Below, one piece after another: positions 19,892 through 27,353 of a DNA stretch of 64,000 nt; the first letter of the stretch is position 1; every line of letters begins with the position of its first letter. A program made the translations under genes and the position numbers. The notes below the pieces were generated by a model that saw nothing but the letters and a program-made list of their open reading frames with translations, was not told the origin of the DNA and made no database searches. The DNA is from Gemmatimonadota bacterium (GTDB lineage: Bacteria; Gemmatimonadota; Gemmatimonadetes; Longimicrobiales; Gaopeijiaceae): positions 123,141 to 187,140 of the forward strand of contig JAJDXG010000016.1 in NCBI GenBank assembly GCA_022823365.1, in the 5' to 3' direction.

Positions 19892-20088
19892 CGATCCGCC
19901 TGAACGGAAAGGCGCGAGAGGTGGCCGCGGACATCACGGTGTCCGGCCTCCTCGACGAACTGGGCCTGGTCCCCGGGATGGTGGTCGTCGAACGCAACCG
20001 GGAGATTCTCGCCCGCGAGAGCTACGCCGCCGTGCGTCTGAGCGAGGGCGACCAGCTGGAGCTGGTCCACTTCGTGGGCGGCGGATGA
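19876..20088 (+). CDS. thiS: Sulfur carrier protein ThiS
   Basis: 70 residues of ubiquitin-like fold: VTIRLNGKAREVAADITVSGLL at the start, VVVERNREILARESY in the middle and the C-terminal VHFVGGG, whose last Gly is adenylated and thiocarboxylated to carry sulfur to ThiG. The ATG at 19876 overlaps the preceding gene by 16 bases; a GTG at 19888 is also possible. The adenylating enzyme ThiF is not present nearby. Confidence 0.92.
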   Translation: MDGKVTIRLNGKAREVAADITVSGLLDELGLVPGMVVVERNREILARESYAAVRLSEGDQLELVHFVGGG

Positions 20089-20157
20089 CGTTTCCAGCGG
20101 CCGCGCACCACGGGGAGCGGAGGTGCGACCCCCGTCAGGCCGCCCAGCCTGATAACT

Positions 20158-20192
20158 CAGTAGATAACAGTATATGTCAGTAAATACCAGTG
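20158..20192 (+). repeat. Four CAGTA/CAGTG units at exact 10-bp spacing over the thiG start
   Basis: CAGTA occurs at 20158, 20168 and 20178, and CAGTG at 20188, so successive units are one helical turn apart. The surrounding stretch is strikingly AT-rich for this window. Because the period is 10 bases it is not a codon repeat, although it crosses the annotated thiG ATG at 20174. It could be a binding array for a regulator or a promoter region, with translation starting further on. No TPP-riboswitch-like sequence is visible here. Confidence 0.6.
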
Positions 20193-21004
20193 CCAGCAGG
20201 CGGAGCGCAGAGGCGGTGATATCGACACACTCGAGCGCCGACACCCCGTTCGTGGTCGGGAACAGGGAGTTCGGCTCCCGCCTGATCGTGGGGACCGGCA
20301 AGTATCCCGATAACGAGACCATGGTGCGGGCCATCCGCGCCAGCGGCTCGGACATGGTGACGGTGGCGGTGCGGCGGATCGACCTCGACCGCACCCGCGA
20401 GGAAGGTATCCTGTACCATCTCGACCCCGGCGAGTTCTTCCTCCTGGCCAACACCGCGGGCTGCTACACCGCCGAGGACGCAATCCGCTATGCGAGGCTG
20501 GCGCGCGCCGCGGGGTTCAACGAGTGGCTGAAGCTGGAGGTGATCGGTGACGAGACCACCCTGCTCCCGGACACGCAGGCGACGCTCGATGCCGCCCGGG
20601 TGCTCGTGGCGGAAGGGTTCAAGGTGATGGCCTACACCAACGAGGACCTCATCACCGCCCTTCGGCTGGAGGATGCGGGGTGCGTGGCGGTGATGCCCCT
20701 GGCAAGCCCCATCGGGAGCGGCCTCGGACTGCTCAACCCGTACTACGTGCGCGCGATCAAGGAGCGCTGCGAGGTCCCCATTATCGTGGACGCCGGGGTG
20801 GGCACCGCCTCGGATGCCTGCCTCACCATGGAGCAGGGGGTGGACGGGGTGCTCATGAACACCGCCATCGCGGCAGCGCGGGATCCCGTGCGCATGGCGG
20901 CGGCGATGCGCGAGGCGGTGGTCGCGGGCCGGCTCGCCTACCTGGCGGGCCGCATGCCCACGCGCGAGGTGGCGGTCCCCTCCTCGCCCCCGCTGCCGGA
21001 GTAG
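20174..21004 (+). CDS. thiG: Thiazole synthase ThiG
   Basis: 276 residues if started at the ATG at 20174. The conserved protein begins near FVVGNREFGSRLIVGTGKY, about 25 residues in. K120 in WLKLEVIGDE is the Schiff-base lysine, and VMPLASPIGSGLGL and VPIIVDAGVGTASDA form the phosphate and substrate sites. It builds the thiazole phosphate from deoxyxylulose phosphate, dehydroglycine and ThiS-thiocarboxylate. The ATG has no ribosome site, whereas an in-frame GTG at 20216 follows GCAGAGGCG and would give a more typical N-terminus, so the start is uncertain. Confidence 0.96.
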   Translation: MSVNTSASRRSAEAVISTHSSADTPFVVGNREFGSRLIVGTGKYPDNETMVRAIRASGSDMVTVAVRRIDLDRTREEGILYHLDPGEFFLLANTAGCYTAEDAIRYARLARAAGFNEWLKLEVIGDETTLLPDTQATLDAARVLVAEGFKVMAYTNEDLITALRLEDAGCVAVMPLASPIGSGLGLLNPYYVRAIKERCEVPIIVDAGVGTASDACLTMEQGVDGVLMNTAIAAARDPVRMAAAMREAVVAGRLAYLAGRMPTREVAVPSSPPLPE

Positions 21005-21020
21005 CACGCGCGAGCGGCGA

Positions 21021-22331
21021 ATGGGCGCCGACGGATCGCGCGACGCCAGAGAGGTCGCGTTCCGGGTGCTCGCCGCCTGCACCCGGGGCCAGCGTCTGGA
21101 TCGCGCTCTGGACACGCGCGCCGGCGCCCTGTCGCCCCGCGACCGGCACTGGGTGCACGCCCTCGCCTACGGGGTGGCGCGGCTGCGCGGCCGCCTGGAC
21201 TACACGATCGCGCTGCACGCGCGCCGGGGGCCTGAGCGGCTCGATGCGGCGGTTCTCGACCTGCTGCGCATGGGCGCGTACCAGCTGCACTACATGGAGG
21301 GCGTACCCACGTACGCGGCCGTGTCGTCCACAGTGGAACTCGCGCGCGCGGCCGGTGCCGGAAGGGCTGCAGGACTGATCAACGCCGTTCTGCGCGCCTC
21401 GGCACGCGCGGGATCGCCCGCGGACGCCTTCCCCAGCCGCGAGACCGACCCCGAGGGCCATCTCACGCACTGGCACTCCCATCCCCGGTGGCTGGTGCGC
21501 CGCTGGCTGGCACGCTGGGGTGCGACCGCCACCGAGGCGCTCCTGAGGCATGACAACGGTGTGCCGGGGCTCTTCTTCCACGCTGTGGGCATCGAACCCG
21601 AACCCGCCCTCGAGCGGCTGCGGGCCGCCGGCCTGACCGCTACCGCAGCCGGGCTCGGCTCCGGCTGCCTGCGCCTCGCGGCCGGGACCGACCCGGGGCG
21701 CGTGGTCAGCGCCGTTCCCGGCGTCATTCAGGATCCCGGCGCGGCGCTGGTGGCGCGCTACGCCGACCCTCCTCCGGGCGCCCTGGTGGCCGACCTGTGC
21801 GCCGCGCCCGGAGGCAAGGCGCTCGTGCTCTCCGACCACGCCGGATACGTGCTCGCAGCCGACCTCTCGCCGCCCCGCCTGAAGCTCGTGACCGCGTCCG
21901 CCTCGCGCCTCGGAGCTCGTGTGGGCGCCGTGGTCGCGGACGCCGGCCTCGCACCCGTGCGCCGGGCCGACCTGGTCCTGGTGGATGCGCCGTGCAGCGG
22001 CACGGGTACCCTGGCCCGGCGTCCCGACGCCAGATGGCGCCTGACCGAGGCGGATCCCGCGAGGATGGCCGGCGTCCAGTCCCGGCTCCTCGCGGGCGCA
22101 TCCCGGGCCGTTTCAGCCGGGGGACTTCTCGTGTACTCCACGTGTACATTGGAGCCAGAGGAAAACGTCGACATCGTGGAGGGATTCCTGAGCCGGCACC
22201 CCGAATTCCGCCGGGAAGCTCCCGAAGACATGGATCCGGAGGTCATGGACGATCGCGGCCACCTGTGCGTCCTGCCGCAGAGGACCGGTTTCGACGGCGC
22301 CTTCGCGGCCCGCATGCGGAGAGTCCGATGA
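21021..22331 (+). CDS. rsmB: 16S rRNA (cytosine-967-C5)-methyltransferase
   Basis: 436 residues. The N-terminal 130 or so are a NusB-like RNA-binding domain (LDYTIALHARRG, VLDLLRMGAYQLHYM). The C-terminal Rossmann methyltransferase has the SAM motif LCAAPGGKA, C325 in DAPCSGTGT, and the nucleophile C375 in YSTCTLEPEEN. It makes m5C in 16S rRNA. The gene lies downstream of def-fmt, as in many bacteria where fmt-rsmB is a fixed pair; the thi genes are inserted between them here. The stop overlaps the next gene's start. Confidence 0.95.
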   Translation: MGADGSRDAREVAFRVLAACTRGQRLDRALDTRAGALSPRDRHWVHALAYGVARLRGRLDYTIALHARRGPERLDAAVLDLLRMGAYQLHYMEGVPTYAAVSSTVELARAAGAGRAAGLINAVLRASARAGSPADAFPSRETDPEGHLTHWHSHPRWLVRRWLARWGATATEALLRHDNGVPGLFFHAVGIEPEPALERLRAAGLTATAAGLGSGCLRLAAGTDPGRVVSAVPGVIQDPGAALVARYADPPPGALVADLCAAPGGKALVLSDHAGYVLAADLSPPRLKLVTASASRLGARVGAVVADAGLAPVRRADLVLVDAPCSGTGTLARRPDARWRLTEADPARMAGVQSRLLAGASRAVSAGGLLVYSTCTLEPEENVDIVEGFLSRHPEFRREAPEDMDPEVMDDRGHLCVLPQRTGFDGAFAARMRRVR

Positions 22332-23236
22332 GGCTGGGAAGCTCGATCGGCCGGCGCAGGCCCGCCCGTGGCGGCCGTCGCAAGCGTCCGGCCCGCGCCT
22401 TCACTCGCGTGCTGCGCGGCGCGGTTCTGCTGGGCGTGATGTTCGTTCTCGGCTACGTGGCCGCCACCCGGGTCGTATTCCCGGTGCCCGCTCCGCCTCC
22501 CGACCTGCTGGGCGTGCCCGATCTGACCGGACTCGACCTGGAAGCTGCCGCTACCCGCGCCGCAGCGGCGGGACTCGGGCTGGGCGCAGTCGACTCGATG
22601 TACCACCCCTCCGCCGCCACCGGCTCCATCCTGGGCCAGACCCCGCTGCCCGGCCAGCTCGCCCTTCCCGGAGCGGCCATCGAATTCGCCATCAGCCTGG
22701 GTCCGGAGCATCGCGCCGTTCCCGACGTGATCGGCCAACACGAACAGAGGGCGCGCATCCTGCTCGGGGGGAACGGGTTCTCGGTCGCCGTAGACTCCCT
22801 GGAGGACGCGGAGCCCGCCGGCGAAGTGGTCGCCATGGAACCGGAGGCGGGAACCGCCGTGACCCTGCCTTTCGAAGTGCGGCTCGCGATCAGCCTGGGG
22901 CCGCCGGTGGTGGAAATGCCGATTCTCCTCGGACTGAGCGAGGAAGAAGCCTTCCTCCTGCTCGACTCCCTCGGGCTCTTCGTCACCGAGATCGAAATGG
23001 ACGCGCTCACGGGAATGGAGCCGGGCGTGGTGATCGAGCAGGATCCGCCTTCGGCGAGCACCGTGGAGGTGGGGTCCGAAGTGCGGCTGGTGATCGGCGA
23101 CCGCGCGCTGCTGCCGGGCGACCTCCCCCCGCCCGACACCGCCGGAAACGCAGGAACAATCACCATGCGTGCGAACATGATAAGGGTGAAATCGTTACAG
23201 GTTCGATCCGCTGGTTCCGAGAGGCCGTCGACATGA
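22328..23236 (+). CDS. Membrane-anchored three-PASTA-domain protein without kinase
   Basis: 302 residues. A very basic N-terminal tail (about 25 residues, many Arg) precedes one transmembrane helix at about 31-47 (GAVLLGVMFVLGYVAAT), and the rest is outside the membrane. Three PASTA repeats follow at about 62-127, 130-192 and 195-258; each has the pattern VPD/MP-I-x-G-x-E-A and ends in a GxxVxxxISLG-like strand. PASTA modules bind muropeptides or beta-lactams, usually on PrkC-type kinases or penicillin-binding proteins. No catalytic domain is present. A Pro-rich and then poorly conserved tail of about 40 residues ends the protein. It is coupled by overlaps to rsmB and to the thioredoxin gene. 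Confidence 0.88.
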   Translation: MRLGSSIGRRRPARGGRRKRPARAFTRVLRGAVLLGVMFVLGYVAATRVVFPVPAPPPDLLGVPDLTGLDLEAAATRAAAAGLGLGAVDSMYHPSAATGSILGQTPLPGQLALPGAAIEFAISLGPEHRAVPDVIGQHEQRARILLGGNGFSVAVDSLEDAEPAGEVVAMEPEAGTAVTLPFEVRLAISLGPPVVEMPILLGLSEEEAFLLLDSLGLFVTEIEMDALTGMEPGVVIEQDPPSASTVEVGSEVRLVIGDRALLPGDLPPPDTAGNAGTITMRANMIRVKSLQVRSAGSERPST

Positions 23237-23790
23237 CCCACAGACCTTCGCGCATTCCCTATCTGGTGGCCGTGTTGGGGGCCGGTGCGCTCGTCCTCAT
23301 GGCCTGGGCGGGGCGGGGACGGTTTCAGCCCGTGGGCCTGGGGGCCGACGCCCCGGCCTTCACGATCTCCGACCTCCAGGGGACCCCGGTCTCCCTCGAG
23401 GATCACCGCGGCCGGGTGGTGCTGGTCAACATCTGGGCCACCTGGTGCGGCCCCTGCATCGTGGAGATGCCCTCGATGCAGCGCCTGTACGAACAGCTCG
23501 ACGGCCGGCCCTTCGATATCCTCGCCGTAAGCGTGGATGCGGCGCAGGGCGAGCGCGATGAAGCCGGCAATCCCGGCGGCGACGTGGGCCTGTTCGCCCG
23601 CGAGCACGGGCTCACCTTCACGATCCTGCACGACGCGTCCGGGCGGATCAGGCAGACCTACCGAACCACTGGGGTCCCCGAGTCCTTCCTGATCGGCAAG
23701 GACGGGGTCATCTACAAGAAGATCGCGGGAGCAACCGAGTGGGATTCCCCGGAAAACCTCGAACTGATCCAGAGGCTGCTGGCAAGCTGA
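23233..23790 (+). CDS. TlpA/ResA-like membrane-anchored thioredoxin
   Basis: 185 residues. An N-terminal signal anchor at about 9-26 is followed by an AhpC/TSA-type thioredoxin fold. VVLVNIWATWCGPCIVEMP carries the active-site pair C72 and C75, and the cis-proline lies in GVPESF. It should reduce or exchange disulfides outside the inner membrane, for example for cytochrome c maturation; CcdA/DsbD is not in the window, so the electron donor is unknown. The start overlaps the PASTA gene stop by four bases. Confidence 0.92.
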   Translation: MTHRPSRIPYLVAVLGAGALVLMAWAGRGRFQPVGLGADAPAFTISDLQGTPVSLEDHRGRVVLVNIWATWCGPCIVEMPSMQRLYEQLDGRPFDILAVSVDAAQGERDEAGNPGGDVGLFAREHGLTFTILHDASGRIRQTYRTTGVPESFLIGKDGVIYKKIAGATEWDSPENLELIQRLLAS

Positions 23791-24482
23791 AGCTGCCCTG
23801 GCAGGCATCCGAGTCGGGGCGCAACTCGACTCCGATGCTTGCCGCGCTTGCGCTTGCGGTCGTTCTGTGGGTCGTCGTGCAGATGGAGCAGCCGGAGCGC
23901 CGGGCCTTCGACGGCGTGCCGGTGCGCGTGCAAATGAACGATCCGCAATGGGCGGTCTCCGGTACCCCGACGCCCTCCAGCGCGACGGTTCGGCTGGCGG
24001 GCACGGCCCGTCAACTCCTGCGCCTCGCCGGGAACCAGCCTTCGATCATGGTCCCCGTGGATGCGGTGGGCTCCGCCGACACCTCCCTGGTGATCGACCG
24101 CAACTGGGTGCGCCTGCAGGGCATCGAGGGAGTGGTCGTCGAGGCCGTGGAGCCGGCCGCGGTCGCCATCGCCTTCGAACCCATGGTGGCGGTGGAGGTG
24201 CCCGTCGCCCCCACCGTGGTCGGCGTCCCGCGTGACGAGTTGACGTTGGCCGCGCCCCCCACCGCCTTCCCCGCGTCCATTCGCGTAATCGGGCCGGCGA
24301 GCCGGGTCGCGGAGCTCAGCACGATCCGCCTGGATCCCGTGGACCTGTCGCGTATCGCGGAGTCGCAGGTGGTTCGCGTGGGCGTCGGCAACGGCATTTC
24401 GGGCGAGTTGATCAGCTTCTCGCCGGACACGGTCGAAGTGCGGGTCGAGCTGGTCGGCAGAGAGGGGTCCGAGCGGCGGTGA
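23739..24482 (+). CDS. YbbR/CdaR-domain protein
   Basis: 247 residues if begun at the GTG at 23739, inside the end of the thioredoxin gene. The only later in-frame ATG is 23835, at the transmembrane helix MLAALALAVVLWVVVQ, so the start is uncertain. The rest is extracytoplasmic, with YbbR-type repeats: FDGVPVRVQM, VVVEAVEPAAVAIAFEP, VPVAPTVVGVP, IRVIGPASRVAEL. In Firmicutes YbbR (CdaR) binds and tunes the cyclic di-AMP synthase CdaA. Here no cdaA or glmM gene adjoins it, and the function is open. The stop overlaps the tsaD start. Confidence 0.82.
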   Translation: MGFPGKPRTDPEAAGKLKLPWQASESGRNSTPMLAALALAVVLWVVVQMEQPERRAFDGVPVRVQMNDPQWAVSGTPTPSSATVRLAGTARQLLRLAGNQPSIMVPVDAVGSADTSLVIDRNWVRLQGIEGVVVEAVEPAAVAIAFEPMVAVEVPVAPTVVGVPRDELTLAAPPTAFPASIRVIGPASRVAELSTIRLDPVDLSRIAESQVVRVGVGNGISGELISFSPDTVEVRVELVGREGSERR

Positions 24483-25522
24483 GCGATCTCCTCGTTCTCG
24501 GCATCGAGACCAGTTGCGACGAAACCTCCGCGGCCGTTCTCCATGGCGCGCACGATCTGCGCTCACACGTGATCCTCTCCCAGGACGTGCACGCCGTCTA
24601 CGGCGGCGTGGTTCCGGAGCTCGCCGCCCGGGCTCATCTGCAGGTGGTCGACGATGTAGTGGGCCGTGCGCTGGACGACGCCGGATGCATGTTGGCGGAA
24701 CTCGACGGCATCGGCGTGACTGCCGGCCCCGGGTTGATCGGAGCCCTGCTGGTGGGGGTGTGCTGGGCGAAGGCGGCCGCCTACGCCTCCGGGGTCCCCG
24801 TCGTGGGAGTGCATCACATGGAGGCCCACCTGTTCGCCCCCCACATCGAGGATCCTGCCGCGAAACCACCCTTCGTGGCGCTTCTGGTCTCCGGTGGACA
24901 CACGCTGCTCCTCCATGCGACCGCCTGGGGCAAGTACCGGCTGCTGGGCCGCACCCGCGACGACGCTGCGGGGGAAGCGTTCGACAAGGTGGCGCGTCTG
25001 CTCGGGCTGCCCTATCCGGGCGGAGCTCCGCTCGAGGCGCTCGCGACCGAGGGGGACCCGGCCCGGTACTCGTTCCCGCGGCCACTGCTCGCATCCTCCG
25101 GAAAGCCGGGCGCGACCGAGGCGCTGGACTTCTCCTTCAGCGGGCTCAAGACCGCGGTGGCGACCCAGGTTGCCGAACTCGAGGCCAACGGCGGCCTCGA
25201 CGCGGAGCGCGCCCACGTGGCCGCATCCTTTCAGGCCGCGGTCAACGACGTCCTTGCGACCCGCGCGGCGCAGGCGGTGGAACGCACGGGGACCGACAGG
25301 GTCCTGGTGGCCGGGGGCGTGTCGGCAAACGGCGCTTTGCGCCGCGAGTTGCGCCGACGGCATCCCCCCGAGGTCGAGCTCTTTCACGCGACCCCCCGGC
25401 TGTCTGTGGACAACGGGGCCATGGTCGCCCGCACGGCGGCTTTTCGCCTGCTCCTGGGGGAGAGTTCGGACCTGGACCTCTCGGCCGACGCTTCGCTCCC
25501 GTTCCCCGGGCTGCGCGAATGA
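24479..25522 (+). CDS. tsaD: tRNA N6-threonylcarbamoyladenosine transferase TsaD
   Basis: 347 residues, GTG start overlapping YbbR. GIETSCDETSAAV is the ATP-binding opening of the ASKHA fold, and VHHMEAH carries the two metal-binding histidines. LLVSGGHTLL, AGEAFDKVARLLGLPYPGG and LSVDNGAMVA complete the set. It puts the threonylcarbamoyl group on A37 of ANN-decoding tRNAs together with TsaB and TsaE, which are not in this window. The protein looks complete and full length. Confidence 0.98.
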   Translation: MSDLLVLGIETSCDETSAAVLHGAHDLRSHVILSQDVHAVYGGVVPELAARAHLQVVDDVVGRALDDAGCMLAELDGIGVTAGPGLIGALLVGVCWAKAAAYASGVPVVGVHHMEAHLFAPHIEDPAAKPPFVALLVSGGHTLLLHATAWGKYRLLGRTRDDAAGEAFDKVARLLGLPYPGGAPLEALATEGDPARYSFPRPLLASSGKPGATEALDFSFSGLKTAVATQVAELEANGGLDAERAHVAASFQAAVNDVLATRAAQAVERTGTDRVLVAGGVSANGALRRELRRRHPPEVELFHATPRLSVDNGAMVARTAAFRLLLGESSDLDLSADASLPFPGLRE

Positions 25523-25611
25523 CTCCCGACCCTCCCCAAACCATCCGCGGAGCGGCATGCCCGAATCCCGTGCGCGCCGGCCCGACCCCACCCTGAACCC
25601 CCTGGCTACCC

Positions 25612-26472
25612 GTGTATCCAATCCTCTTCCGCTTTCCCGAATGGGTGCCGGTGCTCGGCGGCGAGCCGGTCACCTCCTTCGGGGTCATGCTCTTCCTGGC
25701 CTTCCTGGCGGCCGGCTACCTCCTGCGCGCACGCATGAGCGAGACCGGCATCCATCCCGACCGCGCGTGGGACCTCGTGTTCGCCGCGGTGATCGGGGGA
25801 ATCATCGGAGCCAAGCTGTACTACGTGTTTCTCAACTTCCCCAGGCTCGTCGAGAATCCGCGCTTCCTGTTCGCGCGAGGCGGGCTGGTGTGGTACGGGG
25901 GCTTCCTCGGCGGAACCGCGGCCGTTCTGTACCAGATGAAGCGGCTCGGCCTGCCCGTGCGCCAGACGCTCGATCTGACTGCCCCCTCGATGGCGATGGC
26001 GTATGCGGTGGGGCGACTCGGGTGCTTCCTGGTCGGGGACGACTATGGCCGCCCGACGGCCTCCTGGGTGGGAATCCGCTTTCCGCAGGGTTCGCCCCCC
26101 AGCTCGGTGGACAACCTGGCCCGCTTCGGGATCGAAGTGGATCCGGCTCTGGTGGAGACCTACGGACAGATCGTACCGGTACATCCCACGCAGTTGTACG
26201 AGATCGCCATGGCGCTGGCGATCTTCGCGATCGTCTGGCGTCTGCGGCACGGCGCGCATCCACCCGGCTGGGTGTTTGCGCTGTGGCTGGCGCTGGCCTC
26301 GGCGGCCCGCTTCCTGGTCGAGTTCGTGCGCGCAAAGGACGACCGCTTTCTGGGCAGCCTGACCATCGCGCAGGTCATCAGCCTCCTGCTGATCGCGGCG
26401 GCGGCGGCGGCGATGGTCCGTCTCGGGTCCCGGAACGGAGGATCGCGCCCGAAGAAGGCGAGGGCGCCGTGA
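25612..26472 (+). CDS. lgt: Prolipoprotein diacylglyceryl transferase
   Basis: 286 residues, GTG start. There are seven hydrophobic segments, typical of Lgt. The signature is the variant GRLGCFLVGDDYGRPT, whereas the commonest form has Asn at two of these positions. VHPTQLYE and the R-x-LVEFVRAKD block near the end are conserved. The enzyme transfers diacylglyceryl from phosphatidylglycerol to the lipobox Cys of prolipoproteins in the inner membrane, and several predicted lipoproteins in this window are potential substrates. The stop overlaps the next start (GTGA). Confidence 0.95.
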   Translation: MYPILFRFPEWVPVLGGEPVTSFGVMLFLAFLAAGYLLRARMSETGIHPDRAWDLVFAAVIGGIIGAKLYYVFLNFPRLVENPRFLFARGGLVWYGGFLGGTAAVLYQMKRLGLPVRQTLDLTAPSMAMAYAVGRLGCFLVGDDYGRPTASWVGIRFPQGSPPSSVDNLARFGIEVDPALVETYGQIVPVHPTQLYEIAMALAIFAIVWRLRHGAHPPGWVFALWLALASAARFLVEFVRAKDDRFLGSLTIAQVISLLLIAAAAAAMVRLGSRNGGSRPKKARAP

Positions 26473-27353
26473 GCGATCCAGGCCGCGCATTTACCATACT
26501 TCACGGCTCGGACCTGCACTTCGGGCGGCCGCACGCGCCTGCGGCAGCCGCCGACTTCCTCACGCTGGCACACTCCGTCTCGCCCGACCTGATCGCGCTC
26601 TCGGGCGACTTCACGCAGCGCGCCAAGAACCGCGAATACGAGGCGGCTGCCGCCTACCTGAAGCGCCTTCCCCGGGTCCCGCTGGTGGTCACGCCCGGCA
26701 ACCACGACGTGCCCCTGTACCGCCTGTGGGAGCGCGCCTTCGCCCCCTTCCGCAACTACCGCCGCTGGATCGCGGACGAACTCGACAGCGAACACGACCT
26801 CGGCCGAGCGGTCGTGGTCGCGCTCAACACCACCACGCCCGACCGCACCATCGTGAACGGCAACGTGGCCGACGAGCAACTGGAACGCGCGGCGGCGGCG
26901 TTCGCCCGGGCCGGAAACGGAGGCCTGCGCGCGCTGGTGGTGCATCACGCGCTGGTCGGAGCGCCCGAAGGGGATCTCATCGCGGCCCTCCCCCGCGCCC
27001 GCCGCATCGTCGGCCGGCTGGCCGAAATGGGCGTGGAACTGGTGCTCTTCGGCCACCTTCATCGCGCTTTCACCTCGGTGGGCGTACCGAGCGGTCCGTC
27101 GGTGAATGGATCGGGGGAGGCGGATTCGCCCGTGCTGCTGGTATGCAGCGGCACCACGGCGTCCGACCGGGGGCGCGGAAGGGAGAAGGGCAAGAACAGC
27201 TGCAACCTGGTGCAGGTGACGAACGACAGGATCGCGGTGACCCGGTACCTGCGCTCGCCCTCGGCGGATGGCTTCCGGCCGGTCGCGCGCGACGCCTTCC
27301 CCCGCCACGACTTCGCACAGCCACCGTCGCCAGGTGCCACGGGCAGCGCGTGA
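26469..27353 (+). CDS. Calcineurin-like metallophosphoesterase
   Basis: 294 residues. The metal-binding blocks occur in order: GSDLHFG (D15, H17), SGDFTQ (D47), PGNHD (N78, H79), VVHH and FGHLH. These are all ligands of a dinuclear phosphoesterase. The layout resembles 3',5'-cyclic nucleotide or general phosphodiesterases (Icc/CpdA-like), but the substrate is not evident. There is no signal peptide, so it is cytoplasmic. It overlaps lgt upstream and the TamA-like gene downstream. Confidence 0.9.
   Translation: MSDPGRAFTILHGSDLHFGRPHAPAAAADFLTLAHSVSPDLIALSGDFTQRAKNREYEAAAAYLKRLPRVPLVVTPGNHDVPLYRLWERAFAPFRNYRRWIADELDSEHDLGRAVVVALNTTTPDRTIVNGNVADEQLERAAAAFARAGNGGLRALVVHHALVGAPEGDLIAALPRARRIVGRLAEMGVELVLFGHLHRAFTSVGVPSGPSVNGSGEADSPVLLVCSGTTASDRGRGREKGKNSCNLVQVTNDRIAVTRYLRSPSADGFRPVARDAFPRHDFAQPPSPGATGSA

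Noticed and set aside
20089..20157. Possible TPP riboswitch before thiG
   Set aside because: Neither the CUGAGA nor the other conserved TPP-aptamer segments are present.
23195..23215. GGTTCGATCC, a T-loop-like string suggesting a tRNA
   Set aside because: Flanking bases do not pair as a T-stem and no acceptor or anticodon arm can be drawn.
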